Origin: Kitasatospora phosalacinea | GTDB taxonomy: Bacteria; Actinomycetota; Actinomycetes; Streptomycetales; Streptomycetaceae | Assembly (NCBI RefSeq): GCF_030268885.1 | Contig: NZ_BSSA01000005.1 | Location: forward strand, 62,001-126,000 | DNA length: 64,000 bases | Direction of reading: 5' to 3' | Shown here: positions 1-8,132 of the stretch, one piece after another | How positions within the stretch are numbered: the stretch's first letter is position 1 | Layout of the letters: each line of letters starts with the position of its first letter | The notes under the pieces: generated by a model | The model's database searches: none | Seen by the model: the letters and a program-made list of their open reading frames with translations, nothing else | Told to the model about the DNA's origin: nothing | Made by a program: the position numbers and the translations under genes

Positions 1-270
1 GTCGCCTCCTACGGCAACCTGTCGCGCGGCGCCTCGCGCACCGTGATCGAGAACAGCTACTACGACCACGTCGACAACCCCTACTACAACGACACTTCCG
101 CCGCCGCCCTGACCCAGCGCGGCAGCATCGTGGTCAACAGCACCGGCAAGCAGCAGACCAACGGCACCACCTTCGACCCGTCCTCGTTCTACCCGTACAC
201 CCTGGACCCGGCCGCCGACGTGCCCGCCCTGCTCGCCCGGTACGCGGGCCCGCAGGGCAACATCGGCTGA
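1..270 (+). CDS. Pectate lyase (PL1 family), C-terminal fragment
   Basis: The reading frame is open from the first base and stops at 268-270, so only about 89 C-terminal residues are visible. The fragment reads as the last rungs of a right-handed beta-helix with the asparagine- and tyrosine-rich pattern of secreted pectate lyases: ENSYYDHVDNPYY, then GSIVVNS, then a tail ending near FYPYTLDPAADVP. PL1 enzymes cleave polygalacturonate outside the cell by beta-elimination. The catalytic region lies left of the window, so the family call rests only on the C-terminal pattern. A related secreted PL family is the main alternative. It fits the other plant-cell-wall hydrolases in this window. Confidence 0.68.
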   Translation, partial: VASYGNLSRGASRTVIENSYYDHVDNPYYNDTSAAALTQRGSIVVNSTGKQQTNGTTFDPSSFYPYTLDPAADVPALLARYAGPQGNIG

Positions 271-363
271 CCGGCCCCGTCGGGCCCGCTCCGGGGCGAC
301 CGGAACGGCCGGATCGACCGGGGCGGGCCTGACGTAGATTGGGGCGGACGAAGGGGGACGCCG

Positions 364-1155
364 GTGGCGGTGGACGCGGACGAACAGGCGCAGGTGGGGC
401 CGCTGTTGGCGCAGTGGCGGCGACGGCGGCGGATCAGCCAGCTGGAGCTGGCCAACCTGGCGGGCGTCTCGGCGCGGCACGTCGGGTTCGTGGAGACCGG
501 GCGTTCGCGGCCCAGCCGGGAGATGGTGCTGCGGCTGGCCGACCACCTGGAGGTGCCGCTGCGGGAGCGCAACGCGCTGCTGCTGGCCGCCGGTTACGCG
601 CCCGTGTTCCAGGAGAGGAGGCTCGACGACCCGGCGATGCGCCCGCTCCTGGCGGCGGTGCGCCGGGTGCTGGACGGCCACCGGCCCTACCCGGCCCTGG
701 TGATGGACGGCCGGCGCCACCTCGTCGCGTCCAACGAACCCTTCGACCGGCTGTTCACCGCGGGCGTCGCCGCCCACCTGCTCCAGCCGCCGGTCAACGC
801 CCTGCGCCTGGTCCTGCACCCCGACGGGATGGCCCCCCGGATCGCCAACCTCGGCCGGTGGCGCGGCAAACTGCTCTCCGGGCTGGCCCGTCGCGCGGCC
901 CTCGACGGAAGCCTCCGGCCGCTGTACGAGGAACTGCTCGGCTACCCGTGCGAGCAGCCGGTGCCCGAGGTCGACATCCCGGGGCCGGACGAGATCATGC
1001 TCCCGCTCGAACTGCGCTGCGACGGAAGGGTGCTGTCGTTCCTCGCGATGTTCGCCACCTTCGGCACCGCCCGCGACCTGATCTCCTCCGAACTGCTCAT
1101 CGAGAGCTTCTTCCCGGCGGACGAGGACACCGCCGCCTACCTGACGGGTAGTTGA
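364..1155 (+). CDS. XRE-family regulator with MmyB-like ligand domain
   Basis: 263 residues from a GTG start. Residues about 15-75 form a helix-turn-helix of the XRE type (ISQLELANLAGVSARHVG, then ETGRSRPSREMV). The remainder resembles the PAS-like MmyB ligand-binding domain, with VMDGRRHLVASNEPFDRLF typical of the family. Such proteins bind DNA as dimers and are thought to sense small hydrophobic ligands. It lies just upstream of a drug-efflux-type MFS gene reading the same way, so it probably controls that exporter; this is inference from position. Length and domain order are normal. Confidence 0.85.
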   Translation: MAVDADEQAQVGPLLAQWRRRRRISQLELANLAGVSARHVGFVETGRSRPSREMVLRLADHLEVPLRERNALLLAAGYAPVFQERRLDDPAMRPLLAAVRRVLDGHRPYPALVMDGRRHLVASNEPFDRLFTAGVAAHLLQPPVNALRLVLHPDGMAPRIANLGRWRGKLLSGLARRAALDGSLRPLYEELLGYPCEQPVPEVDIPGPDEIMLPLELRCDGRVLSFLAMFATFGTARDLISSELLIESFFPADEDTAAYLTGS

Positions 1156-1264
1156 GGCACCCGGCGGGCGCGGGGAGAGTGGAGCACGCACCGCGCCCCG
1201 CCCCCGCAGCCGGGGCGGAGCGGCGCGGGCCCACTCGTCGCGCACCCCAGGAGCCTGTCCGCCC

Positions 1265-2719
1265 ATGACCGACAGCACCACCGTGCCCACCGCCACTGCC
1301 ACCGCCCCGACGGCTGCCGCGCCGTCCGGGCCGCACCGCGCCACCCTGCCGATCGTCCTGGCCGGGGTGTTCCTCGCCGGGCTCGACTTCTTCATCGTCA
1401 ACGTCGCCGTCCCCGCCCTCCAACGCGACCTGCACGCCACCGACGCCCAGATCCAACTCGTGGTGGCCGCCTACGCGTTGACGTACGGCGTCGGCCTGGT
1501 CACCGGCGGCCGACTGGGCGACCTGTACGGGCGCCGCCGCATCCTCGCGCTGGGCATGGCCCTGTTCACCGCCGCCTCCGCGGCCGCCGGGGCCGCCCCC
1601 AGTGCCGAACTGCTGATCGCCGGACGGGTGCTGCAGGGCGCCGCGGCCGCCCTGATGGCACCCCAGGTGCTCGGCATCATCACCACCGCCTAGCAGGGCC
1701 CGGCCCGGGCCCGGGCGGTCAGCTGGTACGCCGCCGCGTCCGGGGTCGCCGCCGTGTTCGGCCAGTTGATCGGCGGCCTGCTGATCCGCGCCGACCTGCT
1801 AGGCCTCGGCTGGCGGGCCTGCTTCCTGGTCAACCTGCCGATCGGCCTGGCCGCCGCGCTCGCCGCGGCCCGGCTGCTGCCCGAGTCCAAGGCCCCCGGA
1901 CGGCCGCGTCCCGACCTGCTCGGCCTGCTGCTGGTCACCGCCGCGCTGACCGCGCTCTGCCTGCCGCTGATCGAGGGCCGCGAACGGGGCTGGCCGCTGT
2001 GGTCCCGGCTGCTGCTGGCCGCCGGACCGCTGCTGCTGGCCGCCTTCACCGCCCAGCAGCGGCGCCTGCGGCTGCGCGGCGGCTCGCCCTCGCTCGACCT
2101 GACGCTGTTCCGGGAGCGCGCCTTCACCGCGGGACTGGTGGCCCAACTCGTCTTCTGGGCCTCGATGGCCTCCTACTTCCTGGTGTTCGCGCTCTACCTC
2201 CAGCAGGGCCGCCACCTCGCGCCGATCTCCTCCGGCCTGGTGTTCAGCGTGCTCGGCCTCGGCTACGTCGCCGCCTCCACCACCGCCCGCCACCTGGCCG
2301 CCCGGATCGGCCGGCACGCCGTCACGACGGGCGCCGTGCTGCGCGCGGCCGGACTGCTGCTGGAGCTGTGGGCCGTCAGCGGGGAGGGCCGGAGCCTGTG
2401 GTGGCTGGTGCCCGGCCTGCTGCTGGACGGCTGCGGCATGGGCCTGTCCTTCGCCCCGCTGACCGCCACCGTGCTGGCCCGCGTCCCGGCCGCGAGCGCG
2501 GGCTCGGCCGGCGGGATGCTCACCACCGGACTGCAGGTCGGCAACGCGCTCGGCGTCGCCCTGATCGGCCTGGTCTTCTACCGCGTCCTCGCCGACACCC
2601 CCGGCCCCGACGCCGTCCCGGCCGCGTTCCGCGCCTGCCTGCTGTACGTGCTGGCCGCCACCGCGCTGTTCGCCCTGGTGGTCCAGGCCCTGCCCGGCCG
2701 GAAGGCGGCCGGGCAGTGA
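1265..2719 (+). pseudogene. MFS drug:H+ antiporter (DHA2/EmrB type), interrupted by in-frame TAG
   Basis: A 14-helix-type MFS exporter that would be about 484 residues. The first part (1265-1693) carries helices 1-4 and the GGRLGDLYGRRRI motif of the loop after helix 2. A TAG codon at 1691-1693 then stops the frame. The same frame continues directly with QGPARARAVSWY and AAVFGQLIGG, exactly the expected motif C region, and runs to 2719. Nothing is missing in length, so a single substitution, probably of a tyrosine codon, explains it. It is a recent nonsense mutation, a sequencing error, or much less likely a read-through site. It overlaps a possible GTG of the next gene by 3 bases. Confidence 0.85.
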
Positions 2720-2757
2720 CGACCGCTCCGAACGACCCGCCCGAGAGGGGAACGACC

Positions 2758-3123
2758 GTGCCCGACCACGACGAACTGGCCCGCCGCTACGTGGAACTGT
2801 GGAACGAGCCCGACCCGGCCCGCCGCCGTGCCGAGATCGACGCGCTGTTCGCACCCGGCATCGCGCACCGCAGCCCGACCCTGGAAGCCGACGGCCGTGC
2901 GGCGATGGCCGACCGGGTCGCCGCGTCCCACCGGAAGTGGGTGCGCGACAGCGGGCACGAGTTCCGCGCCCTGCCCGGTGCGGACGGGCACCACGGCACC
3001 GTCCGGCTGCGCTGGGAGATGGTGCACGCGGCGAGCGGTGAACGGGTCTCGCTGGGCTTCGACTTCCTCACCCTCGACGCGGACGGGCTGATCCTGTCGG
3101 ACCACCAGTTCGTCGACGGCTGA
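2758..3123 (+). CDS. SnoaL/NTF2-like protein
   Basis: 121 residues with the alpha+beta-barrel pattern of SnoaL-like proteins: an N-terminal helix (LARRYVELWNEPDPARR), then IDALFAPGIAHRSP and alternating strands ending DGLILSDHQFVDG. Members are small cyclases, isomerases or binding proteins, and the exact reaction cannot be told. The GTG at 2758 is preferred because GAGAGGGGA lies about 8 bases upstream. An earlier GTG at 2716 overlaps the MFS stop and would add 14 residues. It is the last gene of the rightward group with the MmyB regulator and the broken exporter. Confidence 0.72.
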   Translation: MPDHDELARRYVELWNEPDPARRRAEIDALFAPGIAHRSPTLEADGRAAMADRVAASHRKWVRDSGHEFRALPGADGHHGTVRLRWEMVHAASGERVSLGFDFLTLDADGLILSDHQFVDG

Positions 3124-3130
3124 GACCGGA

Positions 3131-3157
3131 CCGGCCCCGGGGGAGCCCCGGGGCCGG
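3131..3157. terminator. Bidirectional hairpin between convergent genes
   Basis: Perfect 12-bp stem (CCGGCCCCGGGG / CCCCGGGGCCGG) with a 3-base loop between the converging SnoaL-like and DUF1684 genes. There is no T tract, which is common for actinomycete terminators. Confidence 0.6.
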
Positions 3158-3201
3158 GAACGCCGGGCCCGCGGCCGACGTCGCACAGCGCGGTGCCGCG
3201 C

Positions 3202-4035
3202 CTACGGCTGCCCGCCGCGCTCCAGCGGGATCCGCTCCCCGGCCTCGACCGCCGCCGGGAGCCGGTTCTCGGCGGGCGGCAGCGGGCAGGTCGCCAGGTC
3301 GGTGTAGGCGCAGGGCAGGTTGGTGGCCCGGTTGAAGTCGACCGTGACCCGGCCCTCCTCGTCCGGCGCCGGGACGCTCAGCGCCCGGTTCGCGGCGTAC
3401 GTGGTGACGCCCGAGGTGGCGTCGGTGAACAGCACCTGCAGACTGCCCGGCAGGTGGCCGTTGAACGCGGTCAGCCGGTGCGTGCCGCCCCCGCCGGGCA
3501 GCGTGAACTCGATCTCGCCCGGCGCGTCGTACACGTGCTGCAGGCCCTCGACGGCCGCGCCGACGGTCACCGGGCGCGGCTGCTCGAACGGCAGGTAGCG
3601 GCCGGTCAGCGCCCACTGCGGGTCCGGGGCGTACGCGGGGGTGCGGGTGAAGTCGCGCAGCAGCGGGTTGTCGGGGTGCCGGGGCCGGACGATGTCGTGG
3701 CCGCCGCGCTTGGCGACCTCGATCACCGCCTCGCCCGCCGTCGCGTACAGGCTGGCCCGCTCCGGCAGCACGCCGAAGCCGTGCCGCCCGCGCACCGGCT
3801 CGCCGTCCAGCAGCAGTTCCTCGCCCTCGTCCAGCTCGACCCACACCCCGTCCGGGCCGGTCCACCAGGCGCCCGGCGCGTCCGGGAAACGGGCCGGTTC
3901 GGCGTCCAGCCAGTGCAGGGAGGTGACGGCGAGGAAGCCGTGCGGGTCGGCCAGGGCGCGCTGGCTGGCGGCGTGCCACTCCTCCCACTCGCGGGTGAAC
4001 GCGGCGGTGTCGACGGGCTCGTGCGTGGTCGTCAT
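3202..4035 (-). CDS. DUF1684 family protein
   Basis: 277 residues. The family signature is clear near the C-terminus: VDFNRATNLPCAYTDLATCP followed by LPPAENRLP. Upstream there is an alternating beta-rich body with LTAFNGHLPGSLQVLF. DUF1684 proteins have no established reaction. The ATG overlaps the stop of the upstream monooxygenase gene by four bases (ATGA), so the two are translationally coupled. As the last gene of the leader-controlled monooxygenase operon it is probably involved in sulfur-compound breakdown, but that is inferred only from position. No signal peptide, so cytoplasmic. Confidence 0.82.
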   Translation of the reverse strand: MTTTHEPVDTAAFTREWEEWHAASQRALADPHGFLAVTSLHWLDAEPARFPDAPGAWWTGPDGVWVELDEGEELLLDGEPVRGRHGFGVLPERASLYATAGEAVIEVAKRGGHDIVRPRHPDNPLLRDFTRTPAYAPDPQWALTGRYLPFEQPRPVTVGAAVEGLQHVYDAPGEIEFTLPGGGGTHRLTAFNGHLPGSLQVLFTDATSGVTTYAANRALSVPAPDEEGRVTVDFNRATNLPCAYTDLATCPLPPAENRLPAAVEAGERIPLERGGQP

Positions 4036-5447
4036 GTCGTTTCCTTCGTGCGGGTGTCGGTGGGGGACGGCAGGTCGAGGTGCTCGCGCAGGGTGCTGCC
4101 CTCGTACTCGGTGCGGAACACGCCGCGCTCCTGGAGCAGCGGCACGACGGTGTCGGCGAACTCGTCCAGGCCGCCCGGGGTCAGGTGCGGGGCGAGGATG
4201 AAGCCGTCGCTGGCGTCCTCCTGGACGAAGCGGTTCAGCTCCTCGGCGACCCGGGCCGGGGTGCCGATGAAGGACTGCCGGCCGGTCACCTCGATCACCA
4301 GGTCCCGGACCGAGAGGTTCTTCGCCTCGGCCAGCGCCCGCCACTCGCGGGCCACCGCCAGCGGGTCCCGGTTCATCCGGACCGAGGCCCGGCCCTGCGC
4401 CACGGTGTGCTCGCCGACCAGCGGGTCCGCCTCCGGCAGCGGCCCCTCCGGGTCCAGGTCGGAGAGGTCCCGGTTCCAGACCTGCTCCAGCAGCCGGATC
4501 GCGGTCTGCCCGCTGACCTGCTGGCGGCGCACCAGCTCGGCCTTCTCGTGCGCCTCCGCGTCGGTGTCGCCCAGCACGAAGGTCACCGCGGGCAGGATCT
4601 TCAGCGAGTCGGGCGAGCGGCCGTACCGGGCCAGCCGGCTCTTCACGTCCGCGTAGAACGCCTTCCCGGCCTCCAGCGTGCCGTGCCGGGAGAAGATCGC
4701 GTCGGCCGAGGCGGCGGCGAACTCGCGACCCTGCTCGCTGTCGCCCGCCTGGAAGATCACCGGCCGCCCCTGCGGGGAGCGCGGCACGTCGAACCGGCCC
4801 GCGATGTCGAACTCGCTGCTGCGGTAGGCGAATTCACCCGCCCGCGGATCGGACAGGAACGCCCCGGAGGCCCGGTCGGCCAGCACCTCGTCGCCCCGCC
4901 AGGAGTCGAACAGCCGCCAGGACGCCTCCAGGAACTGCTGCGCCCGCGCGTACCGGTCCTCCTCGCGCAGGAAGCCGCCGCGCCGGAAGTTCTCGCCGGT
5001 GAACGCGTCCCAGGAGGTCACCACGTTCCACGCCGAGCGGCCCGCCGAGAGGTGGTCCAGCGAGGCGAACTGCCGTGCCACCTCGTACGGTTCGTTGAAC
5101 GTCGAGTTGATCGTCCCGGCCAGGCCGAGCCGGTCGGTGACCGCCGCCAGCGCCGCCAGCACGGTGAAGGTGTCCGGTCGGCCCACCACGTCCAGGTCGT
5201 AGATCAGCCCGTTCTGCTCGCGCAGCCGCAGGCCCTCGGCCAGGAACAGGAAGTCGAACTTGGCGCGTTCGGCGGTCCGCGCCAGGTGCGCGAAGGAGCT
5301 GAACTCGATCTGGCTGCCCGCCTGCGGGTCGCTCCACACCGTGGTGTTGTTGACGCCCGGGAAGTGCGCGGCCAGGTGGATCCGCTTGAGCGGCTTGCCG
5401 CTGCTGCTCCTACTGCTGCTACTGCTACTGCTGCTCTCGTTGCTCAT
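4032..5447 (-). CDS. FMN-dependent monooxygenase, NtaA/SnaA/DszA (LLM) family
   Basis: 471 residues of a bacterial luciferase-like monooxygenase of the NtaA/SnaA/DszA subgroup, using FMNH2 from a partner reductase and O2. Diagnostic stretches are DFLFLAEGLRL, GTINSTFNEPYEVARQFASL, GRSAWNVVTS and RPVIFQAGDSEQGREFAA, with the family's C-terminal EGSTLREHL. The substrate is unknown; DszA-like members oxidise sulfones and others oxidise aminopolycarboxylates. The ATG at 5447 follows GAAGGAAAG. The N-terminus is an odd serine run (residues 5-15, one Arg break) encoded by mixed AGC/AGT codons. It lies between a second LLM gene and DUF1684 in the operon behind the leader at 6902-7012. Confidence 0.87.
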   Translation of the reverse strand: MSNESSSSSSSSRSSSGKPLKRIHLAAHFPGVNNTTVWSDPQAGSQIEFSSFAHLARTAERAKFDFLFLAEGLRLREQNGLIYDLDVVGRPDTFTVLAALAAVTDRLGLAGTINSTFNEPYEVARQFASLDHLSAGRSAWNVVTSWDAFTGENFRRGGFLREEDRYARAQQFLEASWRLFDSWRGDEVLADRASGAFLSDPRAGEFAYRSSEFDIAGRFDVPRSPQGRPVIFQAGDSEQGREFAAASADAIFSRHGTLEAGKAFYADVKSRLARYGRSPDSLKILPAVTFVLGDTDAEAHEKAELVRRQQVSGQTAIRLLEQVWNRDLSDLDPEGPLPEADPLVGEHTVAQGRASVRMNRDPLAVAREWRALAEAKNLSVRDLVIEVTGRQSFIGTPARVAEELNRFVQEDASDGFILAPHLTPGGLDEFADTVVPLLQERGVFRTEYEGSTLREHLDLPSPTDTRTKETT

Positions 5448-5469
5448 CTCGCGTGCTTTCCTTCGGAGT

Positions 5470-6759
5470 TCAGGCGCCAACGGCGGCGGCGGGGGCGGGC
5501 GCGGCGTCGGCGGCGGGCGCGGCGTAGCGGTTGGCGGGGCGCGGCAGGCCCAGCAGCCCGCGCAGGGTGGATGCCTCGTAGGCGGCGCGGAACAGGCCGC
5601 GGCGCTGCAGCTCCGGCACCAGGCCGCGGGTGATCCGCTCCAGGTCGTACGGCAGCCGGCCCGGCCGCAGCCGGAAGCCCGACAGTCCCGCCTGCGCCAA
5701 CTCGGCCAGCAGGTCGGCCAGTTCGGCGGAGGTGCCGGTGAACACCCGGGCGTCGCTGGTGTACTCGGCGCCCGCCGTCTCGTTCAGCCGGGCCAACTGC
5801 TCGGCCGCCGATCCGGGCCGCTCCTCCAGGAACACCACCAGGTCGGCGAAGACGTGCACCGTCTCCGCCTCCCGCCCGGCGGCCCGCTGGGCGGCCCGGA
5901 TCTCGGCCACGACCGCCCGGGCCCCGTCCGCGTCGTGCGGCGTCACGAACGCCAGGTCGGTGGAGCGACCGGCCAGCCGGAACGGCTCGCCGCGGTGGGC
6001 GAGCGCCGCGACCAGCGGCTGCCCCTGCGGCGGGCGGGGCGTGATGGACGGGCCGCGCACCGAGAACCGGGAGCCCACGAAGTCGATGTAGTGCAGCTTG
6101 TTCCGGTCGATGAACCGGCCGGTCGCCGCGTCCCGGATCTCCGCGTCGTCCTCCCAGCTGTCCCACAGGCGGCGCAGCACCTCCACGTAGTCCTCGGCCT
6201 CGCCGAACGACTCGGCCAGCGCGGCCAGCCCGGCGGGGGAGTCCAGCTCCTCCAGCCGCAGCGGGAGCGGCGCGCGGCGGCCGAAGTGCGCGACCTCGTC
6301 GACCCGGGCCGACACCTTCACCCGCAGCCCGGCCCGGCCCTGGCTGACGAAGTCCAGCGTGGCCACCGCCTTCGACAGGTGGAACGGCTCGGTGTGCGTC
6401 ACGACCGCCGTCGGCACCAGCCCGATGTGCCGGGTCAGCGGCGCGATCCGGGCCGCCACCAGCACCGCGTCCAGCCGCCCCCGGACCCGGTCGGTCCGGG
6501 CGTCCGGCTCGAACGGGTGCTCCGACTGCAGGCTCAGCCCGTCCTCGATGGTCAGCAGGTCGAGCAGGCCGTGCTCCGCCTCCGCCGCCAGGTCCGCCCA
6601 GTACCGGGCGGTGAACAGCTCCTTCGGCCGGGCGTCCGGCTCCCGCCACGCGGCGGGGTGCCAACCGGCGCCGTCCAGCGCGACGGCCAGGTGCAGGGGG
6701 GAGGTCGCGGGGGAGGCGGCGGGGGAGGAGGACGGGGATGCTGCTGGGGATGCGGGCAT
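5470..6759 (-). CDS. FMN-dependent monooxygenase (LLM class), second paralogue
   Basis: 429 residues, distantly similar to its downstream neighbour: EHGLLDLLTIEDGLSLQ, then LDAVLVAARIAPLTRHIGLV and TLDFVSQGRAGLRVKVS. It shares the C-terminal pattern VPELQRRGLFRAAYEASTLR. It should use reduced flavin supplied by a separate reductase, none of which is in the window. The ATG at 6759 is preferred; a GTG at 6780 in frame has no ribosome binding site. The N-terminal 20 residues are Ala/Ser/Pro-rich and the C-terminal 20 are Ala/Pro-rich. It is the first enzyme gene after the Cys leader peptide, so it is probably induced when cysteine is short. Confidence 0.83.
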   Translation of the reverse strand: MPASPAASPSSSPAASPATSPLHLAVALDGAGWHPAAWREPDARPKELFTARYWADLAAEAEHGLLDLLTIEDGLSLQSEHPFEPDARTDRVRGRLDAVLVAARIAPLTRHIGLVPTAVVTHTEPFHLSKAVATLDFVSQGRAGLRVKVSARVDEVAHFGRRAPLPLRLEELDSPAGLAALAESFGEAEDYVEVLRRLWDSWEDDAEIRDAATGRFIDRNKLHYIDFVGSRFSVRGPSITPRPPQGQPLVAALAHRGEPFRLAGRSTDLAFVTPHDADGARAVVAEIRAAQRAAGREAETVHVFADLVVFLEERPGSAAEQLARLNETAGAEYTSDARVFTGTSAELADLLAELAQAGLSGFRLRPGRLPYDLERITRGLVPELQRRGLFRAAYEASTLRGLLGLPRPANRYAAPAADAAPAPAAAVGA

Positions 6760-6901
6760 GGCGGACCGGTTCCTGTTCACGGGAGTGCGCGGATGTGCGC
6801 AGAAGTGCGCGGGAGGGTGTGCGGACGCGCCGGGGCGTGCACGGGGGCGCGGCCGGGGCGCGCCGACGGAGGAAGGGGGAGGGGGCTGGTGCCGACCCGG
6901 C

Positions 6902-7012
6902 TCAGCGGGCCGGACAGGCCGGGCGGACGGCGCGGGCCGGACAGAGCGCGGCGCTCACCCGCAGCAGGTCGACCGGCCGGTCGAGGTACACCTCGCGCTC
7001 CTGGGACCGCAC
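6902..7012 (-). CDS. Leader peptide of the leftward monooxygenase operon (Cys attenuator)
   Basis: 36 codons from GTG at 7012, preceded by GGGGAGGTGG. The core YLDRPVDLLRVSAALC matches the short actinobacterial peptides (V/I-D-L-x-R-V-x-x-A-L-C) found ahead of sulfur-assimilation genes; a second Cys lies four residues from the end. Such leaders are thought to stall at Cys codons when Cys-tRNA is scarce and thereby release downstream expression. About 140 bases separate its stop from the first monooxygenase start. It mirrors the rightward leader at 7214-7297. Confidence 0.8.
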   Translation of the reverse strand: MRSQEREVYLDRPVDLLRVSAALCPARAVRPACPAR

Positions 7013-7097
7013 CGCCGCCACCTCCCCGTCCGCGTCTCGCGGCACCGCCCGGTGCCGCCGTCCTCGCACCGTAACCCCGCACCCGGGCCCGGCACAA

Positions 7098-7113
7098 CGC
7101 TGTTCATACAGCG
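7098..7113. promoter_or_regulatory. Inverted repeat between the divergent sulfur operons
   Basis: CGCTGT-TCAT-ACAGCG, a perfect 6-bp inverted repeat with a 4-base spacer, sits midway between the two divergent leader peptides where the leftward promoter should lie. It could be an operator or a small RNA hairpin. No known regulator consensus is recognised. Confidence 0.4.
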
Positions 7114-7149
7114 GTAACGAACCGCCGACCCGGGCCCCGCGGACGGCCG

Positions 7150-7179
7150 TTGACATCCCGTTCGGGAGCGGCCTAGCTT
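7150..7179 (+). promoter_or_regulatory. Vegetative promoter of the ssuD arm
   Basis: TTGACA (7150-7155), an 18-bp spacer and TAGCTT (7174-7179) form a near-consensus housekeeping (HrdB-type) promoter. Transcription should begin near 7186, about 28 bases before the leader peptide GTG at 7214. Confidence 0.7.
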
Positions 7180-7213
7180 GACCGCGACGGGACGATCCGG
7201 GAGGTGGACGGCG

Positions 7214-7297
7214 GTGCGGGCAGCGGAACGCGCGGTGTACCTCGACCGGCCCGTCGACCTCCAGCGCGTCAGCAGCGCGCTCTGTCCGGCCGGTTGA
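7214..7297 (+). CDS. Leader peptide of the GNAT-ssuD operon (Cys attenuator)
   Basis: 27 codons from GTG, with GGGAGGTGG about 7 bases upstream. The core YLDRPVDLQRVSSALCPAG is nearly identical to the leftward leader, and the only Cys codon (TGT) is fourth from the end. It belongs to the actinobacterial Cys-responsive leader type. Its stop is 67 bases before the acetyltransferase ATG. The two leaders and their ribosome binding sites form an imperfect inverted duplication of about 90 bp. Confidence 0.82.
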   Translation: MRAAERAVYLDRPVDLQRVSSALCPAG

Positions 7298-7364
7298 ACC
7301 CGCAGCAGCACCGACGTTCACCCGCCGCACCGACGTTCACCCGTCGCACAGGAGCCGCACCGCC

Positions 7365-8132
7365 ATGAGCCAGCGCACCGCCCTGCCCGCCTCCGACGTC
7401 GACCTCCTCGACAACCCGGCCTGGGCCGCCCTCACCGGCCCGCACGCCCACCTCGCCGAACGCGTCGGCCGGGCCGCCCGCTACCCCGTCGACGTCTCCC
7501 CGTTCACCGCGCTCGCCGACCCCGCCGACCCGCGGGCCTGGCAGGACCTCGCCGCCCTGGCCGGGCCGCCCGGCAGCACCACCCCCGTCACCGCCACCGA
7601 CACCGCGCCCGCGGGCTGGGAGGTCCTGCAGTCCGGTCGGGGCACCCAGCTGGTCGCCACCGCCCTGCGCACCGAACCCGCGCCCGAGGCGGTCGAGTTG
7701 GGGCCCGCCGACGTCCCCGAGATCCTCGACCTGGTCACCCGCACCCGGCCAGGGCCCTTCCTGCCCCGCACCGTCGCCCTCGGCCGCTACCTCGGCCTGC
7801 GCCACGACGGCCGCCTGGTCGCGATGGCGGGCGAACGCCTCCGCCTGCCCGGATGGACCGAGATCAGCGCCGTCTGCACCGACCCCGACCACCGCGGCCG
7901 CGGCCACGCCACCCGCCTGGTCCGCGCCGTCGCCCACGGCATCGAACAGCGCGGCGACACCCCGTTCCTGCACACCGCCGCCGACAACACCCGGGCGATC
8001 CGGCTGTACGAGTCGCTCGGCTTCACGCTGCGCCGCCACACCGCGTTCCTGCTGGTCCGCACCCCGGTCGGGCCCACGACGGCCGGGCCCGCGACGGCCG
8101 GGCCCGCGACGGACGGGGGACGGGAGCGATGA
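7365..8132 (+). CDS. GNAT family N-acetyltransferase
   Basis: 255 residues. The C-terminal half is a GNAT fold with the acetyl-CoA loop DPDHRGRGHATRLVRAV and the strand-helix NTRAIRLYESLGFTLRRH, most like the FR47-type subgroup. The N-terminal third has no clear domain. The last 20 residues contain a short low-complexity repeat (GPTTAGPATAGPATDGG) from a duplicated 15-base unit. The acceptor is unknown. The stop overlaps the ATG of the ssuD-like gene (ATGA), so the two are coupled. Placement behind a Cys leader suggests a role in sulfur metabolism, for example acetylating a sulfur compound; this is inference. Confidence 0.85.
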   Translation: MSQRTALPASDVDLLDNPAWAALTGPHAHLAERVGRAARYPVDVSPFTALADPADPRAWQDLAALAGPPGSTTPVTATDTAPAGWEVLQSGRGTQLVATALRTEPAPEAVELGPADVPEILDLVTRTRPGPFLPRTVALGRYLGLRHDGRLVAMAGERLRLPGWTEISAVCTDPDHRGRGHATRLVRAVAHGIEQRGDTPFLHTAADNTRAIRLYESLGFTLRRHTAFLLVRTPVGPTTAGPATAGPATDGGRER

